A stretch of DNA of 64,000 nt from Bacteroidota bacterium. Lineage in GTDB: Bacteria; Bacteroidota; Bacteroidia; Chitinophagales; Saprospiraceae. A program made the position numbers and the translations under genes. Under the pieces are notes generated by a model. It saw only the letters and a program-made list of their open reading frames with translations. It was not told where the DNA came from and searched no databases. Positions within the stretch are counted from its first letter, which is position 1. Each line of letters starts with the position of its first letter. Below are positions 27,100 to 36,800 of the stretch, in pieces. The stretch lies in contig CAUJDW010000125.1 in NCBI GenBank assembly GCA_963169455.1, positions 62,001 to 126,000 of the forward strand, in the 5' to 3' direction.

Positions 27100-28206
27100 T
27101 TATACCTTAATGAAAATTTTCTTTTTGTAAAGAATGTAAACCGGAATGTAAATCACCAGGGTATACACAATAGCATACAACAGCGAAGCCAGCTTCGGCG
27201 CCATGCCCATGCCCGACAGGCCATCCACAAACAGCTCGTTCAGGCCTTTCATCCCGAACCAGCCGTTATAAAATACCAGCGTCAACATGCCGGCCAGCAC
27301 GTAAGCCGTGATCGCATTGGCCCCGAATACCTGCCCCATCTTTGTCCATCTCCTGTAACCAAGCATATCCACCACCAGAATACATGCGCCCAGGCCCAGC
27401 GTCGCCCAGCCGGAAGTGTTCAGGACGTAGGAACTGGTCCACAGGTTCTTGTTGATCGGGAAAAACCAGTTTAGGATGCCGCCAAGAATGACCATCAGGA
27501 AGCCGAAGAAAAATATCCAGCTCAGCTTTTTGTAATCCTCCTTCACGTCCAGGACGATCCGCCCGACGAGCATGCCGCTGATGCCGGTCGCTATGGCCGG
27601 GAAGGTGCTCAGGATGCCCTCGGGATCCCAGGTTTTCTGCCACATAACGCCCGGCAGCAAAATGCTGTCGAGATAGTGGGCCCAGTTTTTCTCCGGCCCG
27701 GAGAGGTCGGGCGCGCCAATGCCAGGTACAGGGAGATAGGCCACAATGATCCAGTAGGCCAGGAGAATGCCGATGGCTATCCGGAGCTGTTGCCTCCAGT
27801 TGGTGTACAAAAACAGCAGCCCGCAGGGGAGGAATACCAGGGCAATGCGCTGTAGCACGCCGGCCCAGCGGATGCTGCCGAAATCGAAGTCCGGCCACAG
27901 CCACAGGAACAGCCCCAGGGCAAATATCTTCAGGCTCCGGATGGCGATCTTTCGAACCAGCGGGCCTTTGTCATCCCCCTGGTCCAGCCGCTTCTGGTAG
28001 GCCAGGGCGATGGACACCCCGACGATAAACAGGAAGAAGGGGAAGATGTAATCGGTCGGCGTGATGCCGTTCCAGTCGGCATGCAGCAGGGGCGCATACA
28101 CATGCCCCCAGCTGCCCGGGTCGTTGACGATGATCATGGCCATGATCGTGAAGCCGCGCAGGGCGTCGAGGGAGATCAGGCGGTTGGAGGTAAAGTTGGC
28201 GGACAT
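27100..28206 (-). CDS. HGSNAT-like membrane acyltransferase (DUF5009 type)
   Basis: 368 residues with about ten membrane segments and the typical start RLISLDALRGFTIMAMIIVNDPGSWGHVYAPLLHADW, where His residues in the first loops are conserved in heparan-alpha-glucosaminide N-acetyltransferase relatives. Later marks are TDYIFPFFLFIVGVSIALAY and LLFLYTNWR. The lysosomal enzyme transfers acetyl groups across a membrane onto terminal glucosamine; bacterial homologues accompany amino-sugar loci. It is tightly linked to the SIS gene (4-base gap). Predicted role: acetylation or transport-coupled modification of an amino sugar. Confidence 0.85.
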   Translation of the reverse strand: MSANFTSNRLISLDALRGFTIMAMIIVNDPGSWGHVYAPLLHADWNGITPTDYIFPFFLFIVGVSIALAYQKRLDQGDDKGPLVRKIAIRSLKIFALGLFLWLWPDFDFGSIRWAGVLQRIALVFLPCGLLFLYTNWRQQLRIAIGILLAYWIIVAYLPVPGIGAPDLSGPEKNWAHYLDSILLPGVMWQKTWDPEGILSTFPAIATGISGMLVGRIVLDVKEDYKKLSWIFFFGFLMVILGGILNWFFPINKNLWTSSYVLNTSGWATLGLGACILVVDMLGYRRWTKMGQVFGANAITAYVLAGMLTLVFYNGWFGMKGLNELFVDGLSGMGMAPKLASLLYAIVYTLVIYIPVYILYKKKIFIKV

Positions 28207-28310
28207 TTTCGTTTGTTTGGTTGTGGCAATAAATTCCCTGAAAGTACAGGACTATCGCGAAAGCGGGAATATATAAGCAGTGATATTTTTTAAGTTGTCT
28301 GGCAATACCT

Positions 28311-28655
28311 TTATTCCCTGAACCGGATGACTTCTGCTGCGCCCACGCTCCCTGCTGTGTCCCAGTTAAAGATCAATCCATCCGCATTTCCAAAATTGCG
28401 CCGGGCTTTGGCAATCAGGTTATTCCTTACGGTTGGATAACCATCGTGCAGAAGGTAAAAGAAGCCGGTTTTTACAGTGCCGATCACTTCGTAATCGCGG
28501 ATGGGCCTGGAGTCTGTAAAAATGTAGTAACCATCAATGCGCTCCACCATTGCTTCGCTGGAAGTGGTGGGTTTTTCAAACAGGGAAACCGACGCTGTCA
28601 GTACCGAAACCGAAAGCCCGCAGCATAATCCAAAAACAAATGGCCTGATTTTCAT
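28311..28655 (-). CDS. Small secreted hypothetical protein
   Basis: 114 residues with an N-terminal hydrophobic leader (about 1-24, GLCCGLSVSVLTASVS) and a soluble remainder containing YYIFTDSRPIRDYEVIGTVKTG and NADGLIFNW. The 'IRDYEVIGTV ... LIAKARRNFGNADGLIF' pattern resembles small envelope proteins of YnfA/DUF4156-like type with a conserved 'nADaLi' helix end, but no family is assigned. It lies within the amino-sugar cluster in the same direction, with gaps of 104 and 135 bases to its neighbours. Confidence 0.65.
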   Translation of the reverse strand: MKIRPFVFGLCCGLSVSVLTASVSLFEKPTTSSEAMVERIDGYYIFTDSRPIRDYEVIGTVKTGFFYLLHDGYPTVRNNLIAKARRNFGNADGLIFNWDTAGSVGAAEVIRFRE

Positions 28656-28790
28656 AGCTGAATTTTTTTATTCCGGCAGTGCTTTCTGCCTTATGAATCT
28701 GAACAGGGCCGGAAATTTTTGGTTCGCCAGCATTTTCTGGTTGTTTCTGCGCGCCAGTAACGGGGTAGCTCGCCTCGATTTTACCTTTGT

Positions 28791-31367
28791 TCAGCCGCCC
28801 CGTGACTTTTTCCTGGCCGCATAACTGGACAGCCCGCCCCGCCCCTGTGCATTGAAACACCGGGCAACTATCGCTTTGCCATTTGCCGGGAAAGGCCTTT
28901 CGTACTTCGGGGAAGATGCATTCGGCTCCGCCCCATTCGTGGTATAGCGGATATCGAAACCCGGGTAAGCGGTGTTCATATAAACCGAATCCTCTATTAC
29001 CAGAATACCCGGCGCCGGGATGCGGTAGTTGTAGCCGCCGTTGAGCTGGTCCAGGTGAGGCAGTTCCCTTTGAACCACGGTATTGATGAAGCGGTTCCAG
29101 TCGGCCTGCGCCAGCGCCTCCCTTTGAATCGGATCACCTTCCTGCGCCCAGGCCGGATCGCCCTGCCAGGCCCGCTGGGCGAAACCCAGCAGTTTTGGCA
29201 GAATATAGTGTTCCTGCATTTCCCGCCCGCGCACCGTCTCGCTCCACAGCTGGCTCTGCAGGCCGACGATATTATTCCGGCCTGCCGGCCTTAGCCTTTC
29301 CATGCCGGCAAAATCCGTTTCGGGATCGAATGGCCGGCCCATGTCGTCTTCTTTGGTGGAAAGGAAAAGGTTGCCCGGAATGCAGTCGAAGGCGTCGCGG
29401 GTATCGTTGAAGCCGGCCCAGTACAGGCCCGGTTCCCGTGGGTCCTTGTCGTAAGCCAGGTCGAAGTAGAAATTGGTCACCGGGCAGAGGATGACGGGGT
29501 AGCCCCGGTTGGCGATGCGGTAGCCGAGGTCCTGCTGCCCCCAGAGGTTGTTCCAGATGTAGGGGTAAACCTGCCGGCCGGTGTAAGCGGTATTGACCAC
29601 CCAGTTGCCGTTCTCGTCGTAATCCATCACCACCTCTTCCCATCCGCCGGCCTGCAGCCCTTTACCTGCGATCATCTTTGTCAGGCGATCGAAGAAATGC
29701 GCCTGCAGGTTCTGCGGCCCTTTGACTTCCGGGTGCGCCGCCAGGTATTTTTGGCAAACCGGAGAGCCGGCCCAGGCGCCCGAAGGGACTTCATCCCCGC
29801 CGGTGTGGATCATCCGCAGCGGGACGCCGGCCTCCTGGTACATTTCGATGATGTCGTCCAGCACCGTTTCGTAAAAGTCGTAAGCCTGATCCTGGCAGAC
29901 GCAGGCGACGTTGTCGGTGTAATACTGCGCCGAGCGGTAGGCAGAAGCATCTTCCGGGGCGATCAACCGGTACCGTTGCGCTTCTTCGGCTTTGCCTTCC
30001 GCCATCAGCCGGTGGTAGCGGTACTCCATCGCTTTGATGGCCGCGCGGGCATGGGCCGGCAGGTTGGCCGAGGGGATCACTTCGATGTGCCTGTCATGCG
30101 CATAGCGGATGACCTCCTTGAAATCGGCGCGGGAATAATAGCCGTTGCCGAAGGATTTGGGATCGTCCGGATCAGGCCCGGAGCCGTAGGCGGGCTGCAG
30201 GAACAGGCTGTCGTTCAGCGTGTGCCCGCGCCGGGCGCCCACCAGCGTGAGCTCGGGAAGCTCTTCGATCTCCAGCCGCCAGCCTTCGTCCTCGGTGACG
30301 TACAGCAGCAGTTTGTTGATCTTGTAGCGGGCCAGCAGATCCAGCACCCGGAGAATAGTTTCTTTGGATTGAAAATTGCGCCCCACATCGATGTGGAAGC
30401 CCCGGTAAGCGAAGGCCGGGTAGTCCACGATCTCATAAGCGGGTGCAAAAGCGCGGCTGCCTTTCCCCCGGATCATCGCCAGCAGGGATTGTATTCCGTA
30501 AAAAACGCCCGCTGCGTCCTTGCCTGCTATCCCGATGGCGCGCTCACTTATGTTTAGCCGGTAGGATTCCGCTTTTTCCAGGGTTTCGTCGAGGGATAAT
30601 CGGATGGCTGCCTTGGCATCCTCGCGCTTACTCAGGCTGGCCCGCACCTGGTATTGTGCATTCAAGGCCGCGATCAGAAAACCGGCTTCTTTTTCCAGTT
30701 CCCCGGCAGCGGCTACCGAAACATCGCCGGTGAATGAAAAACTACCGGTTTCCGGCCGGGCCGATGCCGGAGCAGGTATAAAGGGATAGAGTTGCTCAGA
30801 GGGGAGCAAACGGAGCTTCTGATTCTGGCCGTATAAATACTCCGCTGTCGGGACAGGCTCCGCATCCTCGTTCGAACGCCTGAGCTGGGCGGGTTCCGTG
30901 AATTTTTCGATGACGTAATCCGTCACCGGGCGAATGACGTCCTCCCCGTTTTCCCGGAAAACCTGATAGAGCCCCACCGGCGCGTCCGCCTCCTTGTTCA
31001 TCCATCCTTCGGACAGGACTTTTATTGCGGCGGACTGCCCGGGCCCCAGGGCAAAGCCGGGCAGCGCCTTCATCTCGTATAGGTCTCCGTTGATGTTGCG
31101 TATAGCGGCTTTTGCACTGGAATCGATCCCAATAATCACCCTGGGCGCCTGATTCCAGTAGAGGGCCCAGTTGCCGCCCAGTGTGGCGCCGGAGGTGTTG
31201 GTGAGCGTGAAGGTGGTTTCGTGGGCGTCCTGCGTATTTAACGCATAGTTCTTTTCCAGTTTCCAGGTAACTTTTATTGGCGCAGTGCTGGCCTCCCGCT
31301 GGCAGGCCGGGAGGGAGAAGGTGAGGAGCAGCAGTAACAATCCGGAATAATTCCTGATCCCGATCAT
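28791..31367 (-). CDS. GH20 beta-N-acetylhexosaminidase lipoprotein
   Basis: 858 residues from MIGIRNYSG: lipoprotein signal with lipobox LPAC, an N-terminal beta-sandwich (about 25-170), a GH20b domain (about 195-325) and the GH20 barrel (about 330-720) beginning YRGFHIDVGRNF. The catalytic Asp-Glu pair is in MIHTGGDEVPSGAW (near residues 520-526), and WEEVVMDY supplies a conserved tryptophan. C-terminal beta repeats (about 780-850) resemble chitobiase-like or CBM domains. It removes terminal GlcNAc/GalNAc from chitin- or glycan-derived oligosaccharides at the cell envelope. A 35-residue upstream extension precedes the signal peptide and was rejected. Confidence 0.93.
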   Translation of the reverse strand: MIGIRNYSGLLLLLLTFSLPACQREASTAPIKVTWKLEKNYALNTQDAHETTFTLTNTSGATLGGNWALYWNQAPRVIIGIDSSAKAAIRNINGDLYEMKALPGFALGPGQSAAIKVLSEGWMNKEADAPVGLYQVFRENGEDVIRPVTDYVIEKFTEPAQLRRSNEDAEPVPTAEYLYGQNQKLRLLPSEQLYPFIPAPASARPETGSFSFTGDVSVAAAGELEKEAGFLIAALNAQYQVRASLSKREDAKAAIRLSLDETLEKAESYRLNISERAIGIAGKDAAGVFYGIQSLLAMIRGKGSRAFAPAYEIVDYPAFAYRGFHIDVGRNFQSKETILRVLDLLARYKINKLLLYVTEDEGWRLEIEELPELTLVGARRGHTLNDSLFLQPAYGSGPDPDDPKSFGNGYYSRADFKEVIRYAHDRHIEVIPSANLPAHARAAIKAMEYRYHRLMAEGKAEEAQRYRLIAPEDASAYRSAQYYTDNVACVCQDQAYDFYETVLDDIIEMYQEAGVPLRMIHTGGDEVPSGAWAGSPVCQKYLAAHPEVKGPQNLQAHFFDRLTKMIAGKGLQAGGWEEVVMDYDENGNWVVNTAYTGRQVYPYIWNNLWGQQDLGYRIANRGYPVILCPVTNFYFDLAYDKDPREPGLYWAGFNDTRDAFDCIPGNLFLSTKEDDMGRPFDPETDFAGMERLRPAGRNNIVGLQSQLWSETVRGREMQEHYILPKLLGFAQRAWQGDPAWAQEGDPIQREALAQADWNRFINTVVQRELPHLDQLNGGYNYRIPAPGILVIEDSVYMNTAYPGFDIRYTTNGAEPNASSPKYERPFPANGKAIVARCFNAQGRGGLSSYAARKKSRGG

Positions 31368-31692
31368 GTTGGCGTTTTTTTTTGGAATAGTGCAGCTAAA
31401 ATAGGGAAATCGCCGGGGAGATTTGGGATGTTTGGGAAAATGGCTATGCCTGATTTTGAGGATGGCAAACAAAAAAACAAGGGTAAGCAGAAGGGCGCTG
31501 GAGCACAGGTTGCATCCGGTTTAAAGCAGTTTGTAAAATATTTTAATTTTATATTTTTTTTCAAATTTATAATTTTTGGTATAGTAAAATAATAAATTAA
31601 AAAACCGATATTGTTTAAAAAATAAGATTTTATTTTTTTGAACTTAAAGAAAGCGAAGCTTTCTGAAGGAAACGAACACCAACGAATGCCCT
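31368..31692. other. Divergent promoter region, very AT-rich
   Basis: This 325-base region separates the divergently transcribed GH20 gene and the T9SS Kazal-like protein. Bases 31530-31640 are almost pure A/T, far below the surrounding GC level, which is typical of Bacteroidota promoter regions. No single -33/-7 pair fits well enough to call. Confidence 0.4.
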
Positions 31693-33534
31693 ATGCAAAC
31701 CCAAACATCAAAAGGCCTAAAGCTGGCTGTGCCCTGCAGTATGCTGGCTTTGGCTTTTGGGCTGGTTGGTTTCTGGGAGAAGTGGGGAGGATGGCGTTCC
31801 GGAGAATTTATACTCCTTTCCTGTGAGTCAGGCCTCCAGGTTTATCTGGTGGAAAATGATTCGCTGGCCTGCTGCTACAGGCTGGCTTATGATTATGACC
31901 CTGCTGCAGGCTTGGCTACGGCCATTGAAACACAGATATTGACAGCAAGTGTTGCCTTCTCCTCCATTCAGTATCCGCTCAGTTCCGGTTGGTCATACCA
32001 ATCCTTCAGCCAGGGGCGGCGGCTGCGCTGGCAGCACACGGGCGGCATTCCGGCGGGCAGCCAATCTCTGTTCAGCTACTGTCTGGATGCGCCCCAAACC
32101 GGTTTTCCCGTCGAAATGGCCGTCAGCTGGCTGGCTGGCGGCGAAATCCTCTGCAGCGATACCCTGCGCCTGGCCTGTTACCAGTGCCTGGCCCCTCAGC
32201 AGGAACAACTCACCTGCCTGGACGATGGCGGCTATGCTTACACTTTCGGGTTGATTAACCTGACGGATTATACCATCCACCGGCTCCGCCTGTCCGAACC
32301 TGCCGGGCAGGATCTCATTGTTGAAGAGTTGCTGGATTTGCAGGGAGCCGTTCCCCCCGGCGCTTCTCTTGGCAGTTTCAGCCTTACATTGCGCCAAGAG
32401 GCAGAGGGCCTGGAAAGCCTCTGTTTCGAATTTACGGCCAGCCGCCTGCTGGGCGATTCTTCGGCTCTGGATTGCTGCACCTTTATCCATTGCGTGGAAT
32501 TGCCGTTTTGCGACCGCTGCTGTACGCCTTTTGAGGAATTCCAGGCAGATGTCAGTGTGGGCTTTACCGTTTCCGCCAATTGTGAAACGGGCTTCCTCTC
32601 GGCTACCTACCAGGGGTGGGGGCCCTGCGACCGCACATTCTGGAACCTGCGTAACCTGAACACGGGGATGGGCATTGGCGGCTTTGTCAATACAAACTCT
32701 ATTTCTTTTACCTTCCTCGACGAAACCCCCTACCAACTCTGCATGCGGGTGGAGCGCCGCAATGCCTTTGGGATAAACTGTTACGGAAGCACTTCGCTTA
32801 CCGTTTGCGACACCCTGATCTTTGACTGCCCCGACCCTCCCTGTGTGGACAGCAGTTTCATCGACTGGGCTTTCGAATGCCCTTCTGATATCGAACTGGT
32901 TTGCGGCTGCGACAGCATGACTTACCTCAACAGTTGCGCCGCCCTGAACTGGAGCGGTGTGCTGGGCCTGTCGGAAGGCCCCTGCGGAGAACCGCCCGTA
33001 GACAGCATCACCCTGGAAATCATAGCCTTTGACCCTGATCAGGCGCTCCTGGCGTGGTTTAGCCAGGGAGCGCTTGATTATCGTTTTTTTCTGGTTCAGC
33101 GCCGCCTGCCCGCTGCCGGCTGGGCAACAATCGCGCAAGTGGACGGCGACACCTTCTTATTTACGGATAGCGATCCGGCCGAAGGGCTGAATGAATACCG
33201 CATTGTCGGGGTGATCTGGCCCGGCAAACCCGTATTCAGCAATGTGGTGGAGGTTTTTATCACTGGATCCCAAAACCGGGCAGGGGTGGGGGAGGGGCGC
33301 CTCTGGCCCAGCCCGGTGCGGCAATCGGCTTATCTGCAATTGCCCTGGCCGGGCCCGGTAGTGGTGCTGGCTTTCGATGTTCAGGGCAGGCGCATTTCAG
33401 AATGGTGGCTGCCCGGCGCTTTCCTTGAACCGGCGGCCTTGCCGCTTGGAGCCTGGCCCGCCGGGCTGTACGTGCTGCAGGCCAAAGGCCAGGATGGAAA
33501 AACCTGGACGGGTAAATTGATCAAAAAACCCTGA
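31693..33534 (+). CDS. T9SS surface protein with Kazal-like domain
   Basis: 613 residues: hydrophobic N-terminal segment (about 13-27) acting as signal, a cysteine-rich beta-repeat body (about 35-375), a Kazal-like segment (about 392-438: CPSDIELVCGCDSMTY, NSCAALNWSGV, GPC), a fibronectin-like region (about 440-530), and a T9SS type A sorting domain (about 535-613, LWPSPVRQSAYLQL ... WPAGLYVLQAKG). Kazal domains inhibit serine proteases, but in bacterial surface proteins they may only be structural. The same domain combination occurs in the 1437-residue protein downstream. Confidence 0.78.
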   Translation: MQTQTSKGLKLAVPCSMLALAFGLVGFWEKWGGWRSGEFILLSCESGLQVYLVENDSLACCYRLAYDYDPAAGLATAIETQILTASVAFSSIQYPLSSGWSYQSFSQGRRLRWQHTGGIPAGSQSLFSYCLDAPQTGFPVEMAVSWLAGGEILCSDTLRLACYQCLAPQQEQLTCLDDGGYAYTFGLINLTDYTIHRLRLSEPAGQDLIVEELLDLQGAVPPGASLGSFSLTLRQEAEGLESLCFEFTASRLLGDSSALDCCTFIHCVELPFCDRCCTPFEEFQADVSVGFTVSANCETGFLSATYQGWGPCDRTFWNLRNLNTGMGIGGFVNTNSISFTFLDETPYQLCMRVERRNAFGINCYGSTSLTVCDTLIFDCPDPPCVDSSFIDWAFECPSDIELVCGCDSMTYLNSCAALNWSGVLGLSEGPCGEPPVDSITLEIIAFDPDQALLAWFSQGALDYRFFLVQRRLPAAGWATIAQVDGDTFLFTDSDPAEGLNEYRIVGVIWPGKPVFSNVVEVFITGSQNRAGVGEGRLWPSPVRQSAYLQLPWPGPVVVLAFDVQGRRISEWWLPGAFLEPAALPLGAWPAGLYVLQAKGQDGKTWTGKLIKKP

Positions 33535-33611
33535 CACGCGGCTTGTGAAAAAAACCAGGATCCTCAGCCCACAAAAAAATCAAAACCCAACAAAAACTAA
33601 ACACCCAGTAA

Positions 33612-33828
33612 ATGAAACCCATGATTGCTCTTCCTGTCCCGATACTGCTAGGCCTTTACCTCAGCCGGCTTCCAGCCACTCCGGCTGAGGCTCTGGTGGA
33701 CTATACCATTTCCGGCACGGTAACTGCGGGTGGAGCCGCGCCCGTATGGCCTGGCGCCCGGCCTTTACCTGCTGCGCCTGCGCTTCGCCGACAGGCAGGC
33801 GGTGGTGCGCCGTTTTGTCAAGATGTAA
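33612..33828 (+). pseudogene. Collapsed T9SS protein gene: leader fused to sorting-domain tail
   Basis: The ATG frame starts with a signal-like leader (MKPMIALPVPILLGLYLS) and about 20 residues of protein-like sequence (VDYTISGTVTAGGA). From about 33741 the meaningful frame shifts: YGLAPGLYLLRLRF then ADRQAVVRRFVKM and a stop at 33826-33828, exactly the end of a T9SS type A sorting domain. The middle of the gene is gone and the junction is out of frame. The ATG frame itself continues open to 33896 but is meaningless there. Confidence 0.7.
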
Positions 33829-33892
33829 CACAAGGGGCGGCCAACAGTGTGGCCGCCCCCGAATTTTCTTATTCACCTAAAAAACTTTTGCC

Positions 33893-36800
33893 ATGAAACG
33901 AAGACTACGTTTGTTTTTACTGATAAGCCTGGCGGCCATGAGCGCCGCTTTGCCACCCGCCCTGCAGGCGCAGGATTGTATTTCGGGTGTGGTTTATTCC
34001 GACGATAACAACAACGGCGTCCAGGATGGCGCCGAAGGGCCGCTTGCCGGGCAGACGGTGGTGGCTGTAGCCAGTGATGGCACAGTGAGCCAGGCCGTGA
34101 CACTGGCAGATGGAAGTTATCAGATCTGCGGCCTCATTGTCGGGCCTTATTTCATCTATGTGGATTTGGCCTCTCCGCAGTTTGTTTCCAATCCGGCATC
34201 CCAGGCCGTGGTTTATGGTGGGGCGCCCATTCCCGGAGTGAATTTTGGCATCGTTGACCTGAGCCAATTGGGCATTATTGCGGGTATCGCCTTTTTCGAC
34301 CTGGATGGGGATGGCATTCAGGACAACTTCGAGCCTGGCCTGGCTGGCTACCCCGTTACCCTGAATGGCAGTCCACTGGCAGCGCCAATTGTCGTAAACA
34401 CGGATGACAAAGGCGCATTCCGCTTTAATGGCCTGCCGGCAGGAGATTATTCCGTGAGCATCGTCGCCGATATTCCCAATACCGATTGGTTTGGGCCATC
34501 CACGATCGGTTTGGGGCTCGCAGCCGGGCAAACGGTGGACAACCTGCGTTTTGTGCGCCGGCCCAATCCGGGCCTGGGGTCCATTGTAGACTTTGTTTGT
34601 AACGACCTGGATGCTAATGGTATCAACGATCCTGCGACCGAACCTGGTATTAATGGGATGGAGGTGGAGCTGTTGGACGGACAGGGTACGGCCGTAGCTT
34701 CTACGAACAGCGGTTCCGGCGGCTTATATGGATTTATCGGGATAACGCCAGGAGTATATACCGTCAGAGCCTTGTATAATGCCCTGGATTTTTCTCCGAC
34801 CACTCCTATCTCTTATACGCTGGATGTGCCGGGAGATGACTTTCGAAGGCCCGGGCCATTTTATTTTGAGCCCTTGCGGTCGAAATTCAAATGTGGCATG
34901 GCCGTGCATTCCTATGGTCTGCACCCTAATCAGTCCAGGACACTGACAGTTTTTGACCTAAGAGACAGAACACTGGCGCCGGCAGGCCAGAACTGGGCAG
35001 CCGTGCCCCGGTTTCACAACTGGGATATTTCTCAGACAGGGCCCATCTTTGGGCTGGCCATTGATAAGTTTTACAACATTTATGCTACTGCAACCCGACT
35101 TTATGATGGAGGGCAAACCTATCCTGCAGGAACAGGGGGGGTCATCAAAATCAATGGCTTCAGCCTGGGTGTGTCCAACCTGGTGACGACTATTGCTTCT
35201 GGCTCTCCGGTCAATACGCAAACACTGCCGAATGTCAATGCCGGGTTGGGTAATATTTGCTATAACTCAACAGATCATTTGCTTTACGTGACCAATCTGG
35301 AAGATGGTTCGATCAACGTCATAGACCCCAATACGGGCACGGTGCTGCAGCAATTCGACCCCTTCAATCCAGATGATGGCCTTGCGGGGGTGCCGAATGA
35401 CCGTTTTGAAGTGCTTTGGGGAATAGCGTTTCATTTGGGAGAACGCAGGGTTTATTTTTCGCGTTTTGGGGTTAGTGGTAGTGTTCACCCTCAAAGCAGC
35501 ATTTACTCTATTGATGTAACAGGCGCTGGCCTTATCAATACAGCTTCTACTCCGTTTCAGGAATTCCAAGTTACCCCCTTGGCTGGTTCTCTTCCCAGAT
35601 ATATCACTGATATCGCTTTTTCTCATGATGAACAGCAGATGCTAACTGCCGAGAGAGGCACGCATACGGCCCGGGTATTCCGCTATACAGGAGGGGCTTC
35701 CGGAAGCTGGGCGAGCCAGCAACAGATTCCTTTTGGTACGAATACCACGGATGCCGCAGGCGGTGTGGATTTTGGCTATGAAATTTTCCCTGCCGTGGAT
35801 GGCGCTACCCCCATGGATTGTGAAAACTATATATACGCTACTGCCGATGCCTTGCAATTTGGCCCTAATTATATTTATGGAATAGGCATAGCCCCACCCA
35901 CTATTGGCCTCTATAGCAACTACCGCTTTGTGGACACCGATAACATGACCTCCGGGTTTTCTGAGAAAAATGAAATCGGCGACGTCGAAGTCTTCGACTG
36001 CGCCTGCCCTGCCGGCTGTGAACAGCTAGGCCTGGCCGTCACGGCTACCCCCAGGGACAGCATCACCACCGACAGTTGCTGCTATACCCTCGACTACTTG
36101 AACACCGGCTCCGAAGCCGTTTACGGCATCGAGCTGGTGGCCCTCGACGGGGTGGAATTCGACTACACCATCACGCCCGGTTATTACGGCCCCAACTTTG
36201 GCAACTCCAACGTGACTATCGTTCCGGGGCCGCCGGTGGGCTCCGGCCTCATGCCCAGCCAGGTGGACGGGCTGGTGGACATCTGCCTGAAAAACGTGCT
36301 GGCCACGCCGCAGTACATCGTGGTCAATTACCTGGATTCCACCTACATGACGTTTTGCAGCGACACCCTGCAATTTAACTGCCCGATCGAGCAAACCTGC
36401 CTCTTTATCGTATCCGATACCCTGGTTTGCGATTCGCTGGGTTACCTCTACACCGTCGTAGTGGAAAACCCCAGCGGCGGCTTCCCGGTCGGCTATGTCA
36501 ATTTCAATATCACCAGCCCCGGTTCTGGCGCCACTTTCCTCCCCGGCACCAGCTTTGTGCTGACGGATACCATTCAGCCAGGAGAGCAGGACACCTTCTC
36601 CATTATCATCCAGTCTTCGGCCGACCTCTTCGGCGATAGCCTTTGCTTCATCCTCTCCGCTCACGATGGGGTAGAGGAGCGGTTGTGCTGCGCCGAGATC
36701 GACACCTGTATCGCCTTCCCGCTCTGCGACCCCTGCCCCTTTGTAGACGCCAGCGTCAAGCCGGTGTCGGATGTACAGGCGGAGTACTGTTGTTTCGAGC

